Below, piece by piece: positions 5,939 through 6,218 of a stretch of DNA of 6,218 nt. This DNA comes from an uncultured Novosphingobium sp. (GTDB taxonomy: Bacteria; Pseudomonadota; Alphaproteobacteria; Sphingomonadales; Sphingomonadaceae). A model generated the notes under the pieces. That model searched no databases. It saw nothing but the letters and a program-made list of their open reading frames with translations, and had not been told where the DNA came from. The stretch spans positions 1 through 6,218 of the forward strand of contig CAMPIM010000151.1 in NCBI GenBank assembly GCA_946886365.1. The letters are read 5' to 3'. A program made the translations under genes and the position numbers. How positions within the stretch are numbered: the stretch's first letter is position 1; each line of letters begins with the position of its first letter.

Positions 5939-6218
5939 TCATCGCCGGGCCGTCACTGTTGCCTGAAGCCGCCGCGCGCGGTCCAGATCGCGCTCGATCA
6001 GCGCATTGCCGGGATCCAGGCGGAGGGCTTGACCGAGCAGCCTTACCGCGTTGCCGATCTGCCCCTTGTTGAGAGCCGTAAGGCCAGCTGAGCGCAACTG
6101 GGCAGCGCGGCGAGGATCGGCCGTGCGCGGCGCAGGCGGTGGAACGGCCCCTGTGGCGGATGGCGCGGGCTTGGTGGAAGGGGCAGGGGCGGGAGTTGGT
6201 TCAGGTCGAGGCCGGGAC
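5939..6218 (-). CDS. Pro/Ala-rich protein with C-terminal TPR (C-terminal part)
   Basis: The minus-strand frame is open from the window edge to TGA 5941-5939, giving the last 92 residues of a larger protein. The first 35 or so are rich in proline and alanine (PEPTPAPAPSTKPAPSATG, then VPPPAP), typical of an unstructured linker. Next comes one tetratricopeptide-like helix pair, RAAQLRSAGLTALNKGQI followed by AVRLLGQALRLDPGNALI, with the usual G, A, L and P-x-N positions, and a basic tail. The protein is therefore probably a scaffold or adaptor whose N-terminal part lies outside the window. Its stop is 61 bases before the kinase ATG, so it may belong to the same operon and to T6SS control. I cannot name it; a membrane-anchored TPR protein or a further signalling protein are both possible. 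Confidence 0.75.
   Translation of the reverse strand, partial: SRPRPEPTPAPAPSTKPAPSATGAVPPPAPRTADPRRAAQLRSAGLTALNKGQIGNAVRLLGQALRLDPGNALIERDLDRARRLQATVTARR

Noticed and set aside
5494..6072. Plus-strand open frame of 192 codons
   Set aside because: It is antisense to the kinase N-terminus and the TPR protein, both of which have clear motifs; its product shows no recognisable domain.

Overview
The window reads as high-GC alphaproteobacterial DNA. A sphingomonad (Sphingomonas, Sphingobium or Novosphingobium type) is my best guess from protein style and gene content, but no marker gene confirms it. It holds two unrelated gene blocks that converge on a short, degraded junction.

Left block, plus strand (1-2021): the C-terminal part of a class I SAM-dependent methyltransferase, then after 91-103 bases a complete polytopic membrane glycosyltransferase of the GT39/ArnT superfamily. 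Such pairs usually modify lipid-linked glycans, LPS or exopolysaccharide. The DNA here is locally poorer in GC than on the right: by hand count, bases 541-600 are about 42% GC and bases 4921-4980 about 65%.

Junction (2022-2432): no intact gene. On the minus strand lies the C-terminal half of an AbrB/MazE-type antitoxin (2097-2246). Four bases after its stop is a 24-codon stub that resembles the first residues of a Doc/Fic-type toxin (2018-2092). This looks like the debris of a type II toxin-antitoxin module at the boundary of an acquired segment. Bases 2250-2432 hold nothing I recognise.

Right block, minus strand (6218 to 2433): an operon that encodes a threonine-phosphorylation switch of the kind that controls type VI secretion systems (T6SS). 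In order of transcription: a partial Pro/Ala-rich protein ending in a TPR; a transmembrane Hanks-type Ser/Thr kinase (PpkA-like) with a periplasmic sensor region and a C-terminal HAMP domain; an FHA protein of the TagH family; and a PP2C-type phosphatase (PppA-like). Kinase and tagH share one base (TGATG), and tagH and pppA share four (ATGA), so the three products are probably translationally coupled. The expected logic is: the kinase senses an envelope signal and phosphorylates a T6SS target, the FHA domain of TagH reads the phosphothreonine, and PppA resets the switch. T6SS structural genes are not in view and would be expected upstream of 6218 on the minus strand.

The most unusual element is the kinase. 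Its catalytic domain is at the N-terminus, while the sensor and HAMP lie at the C-terminus with no output domain after them, the reverse of the usual sensor-HAMP-output order.
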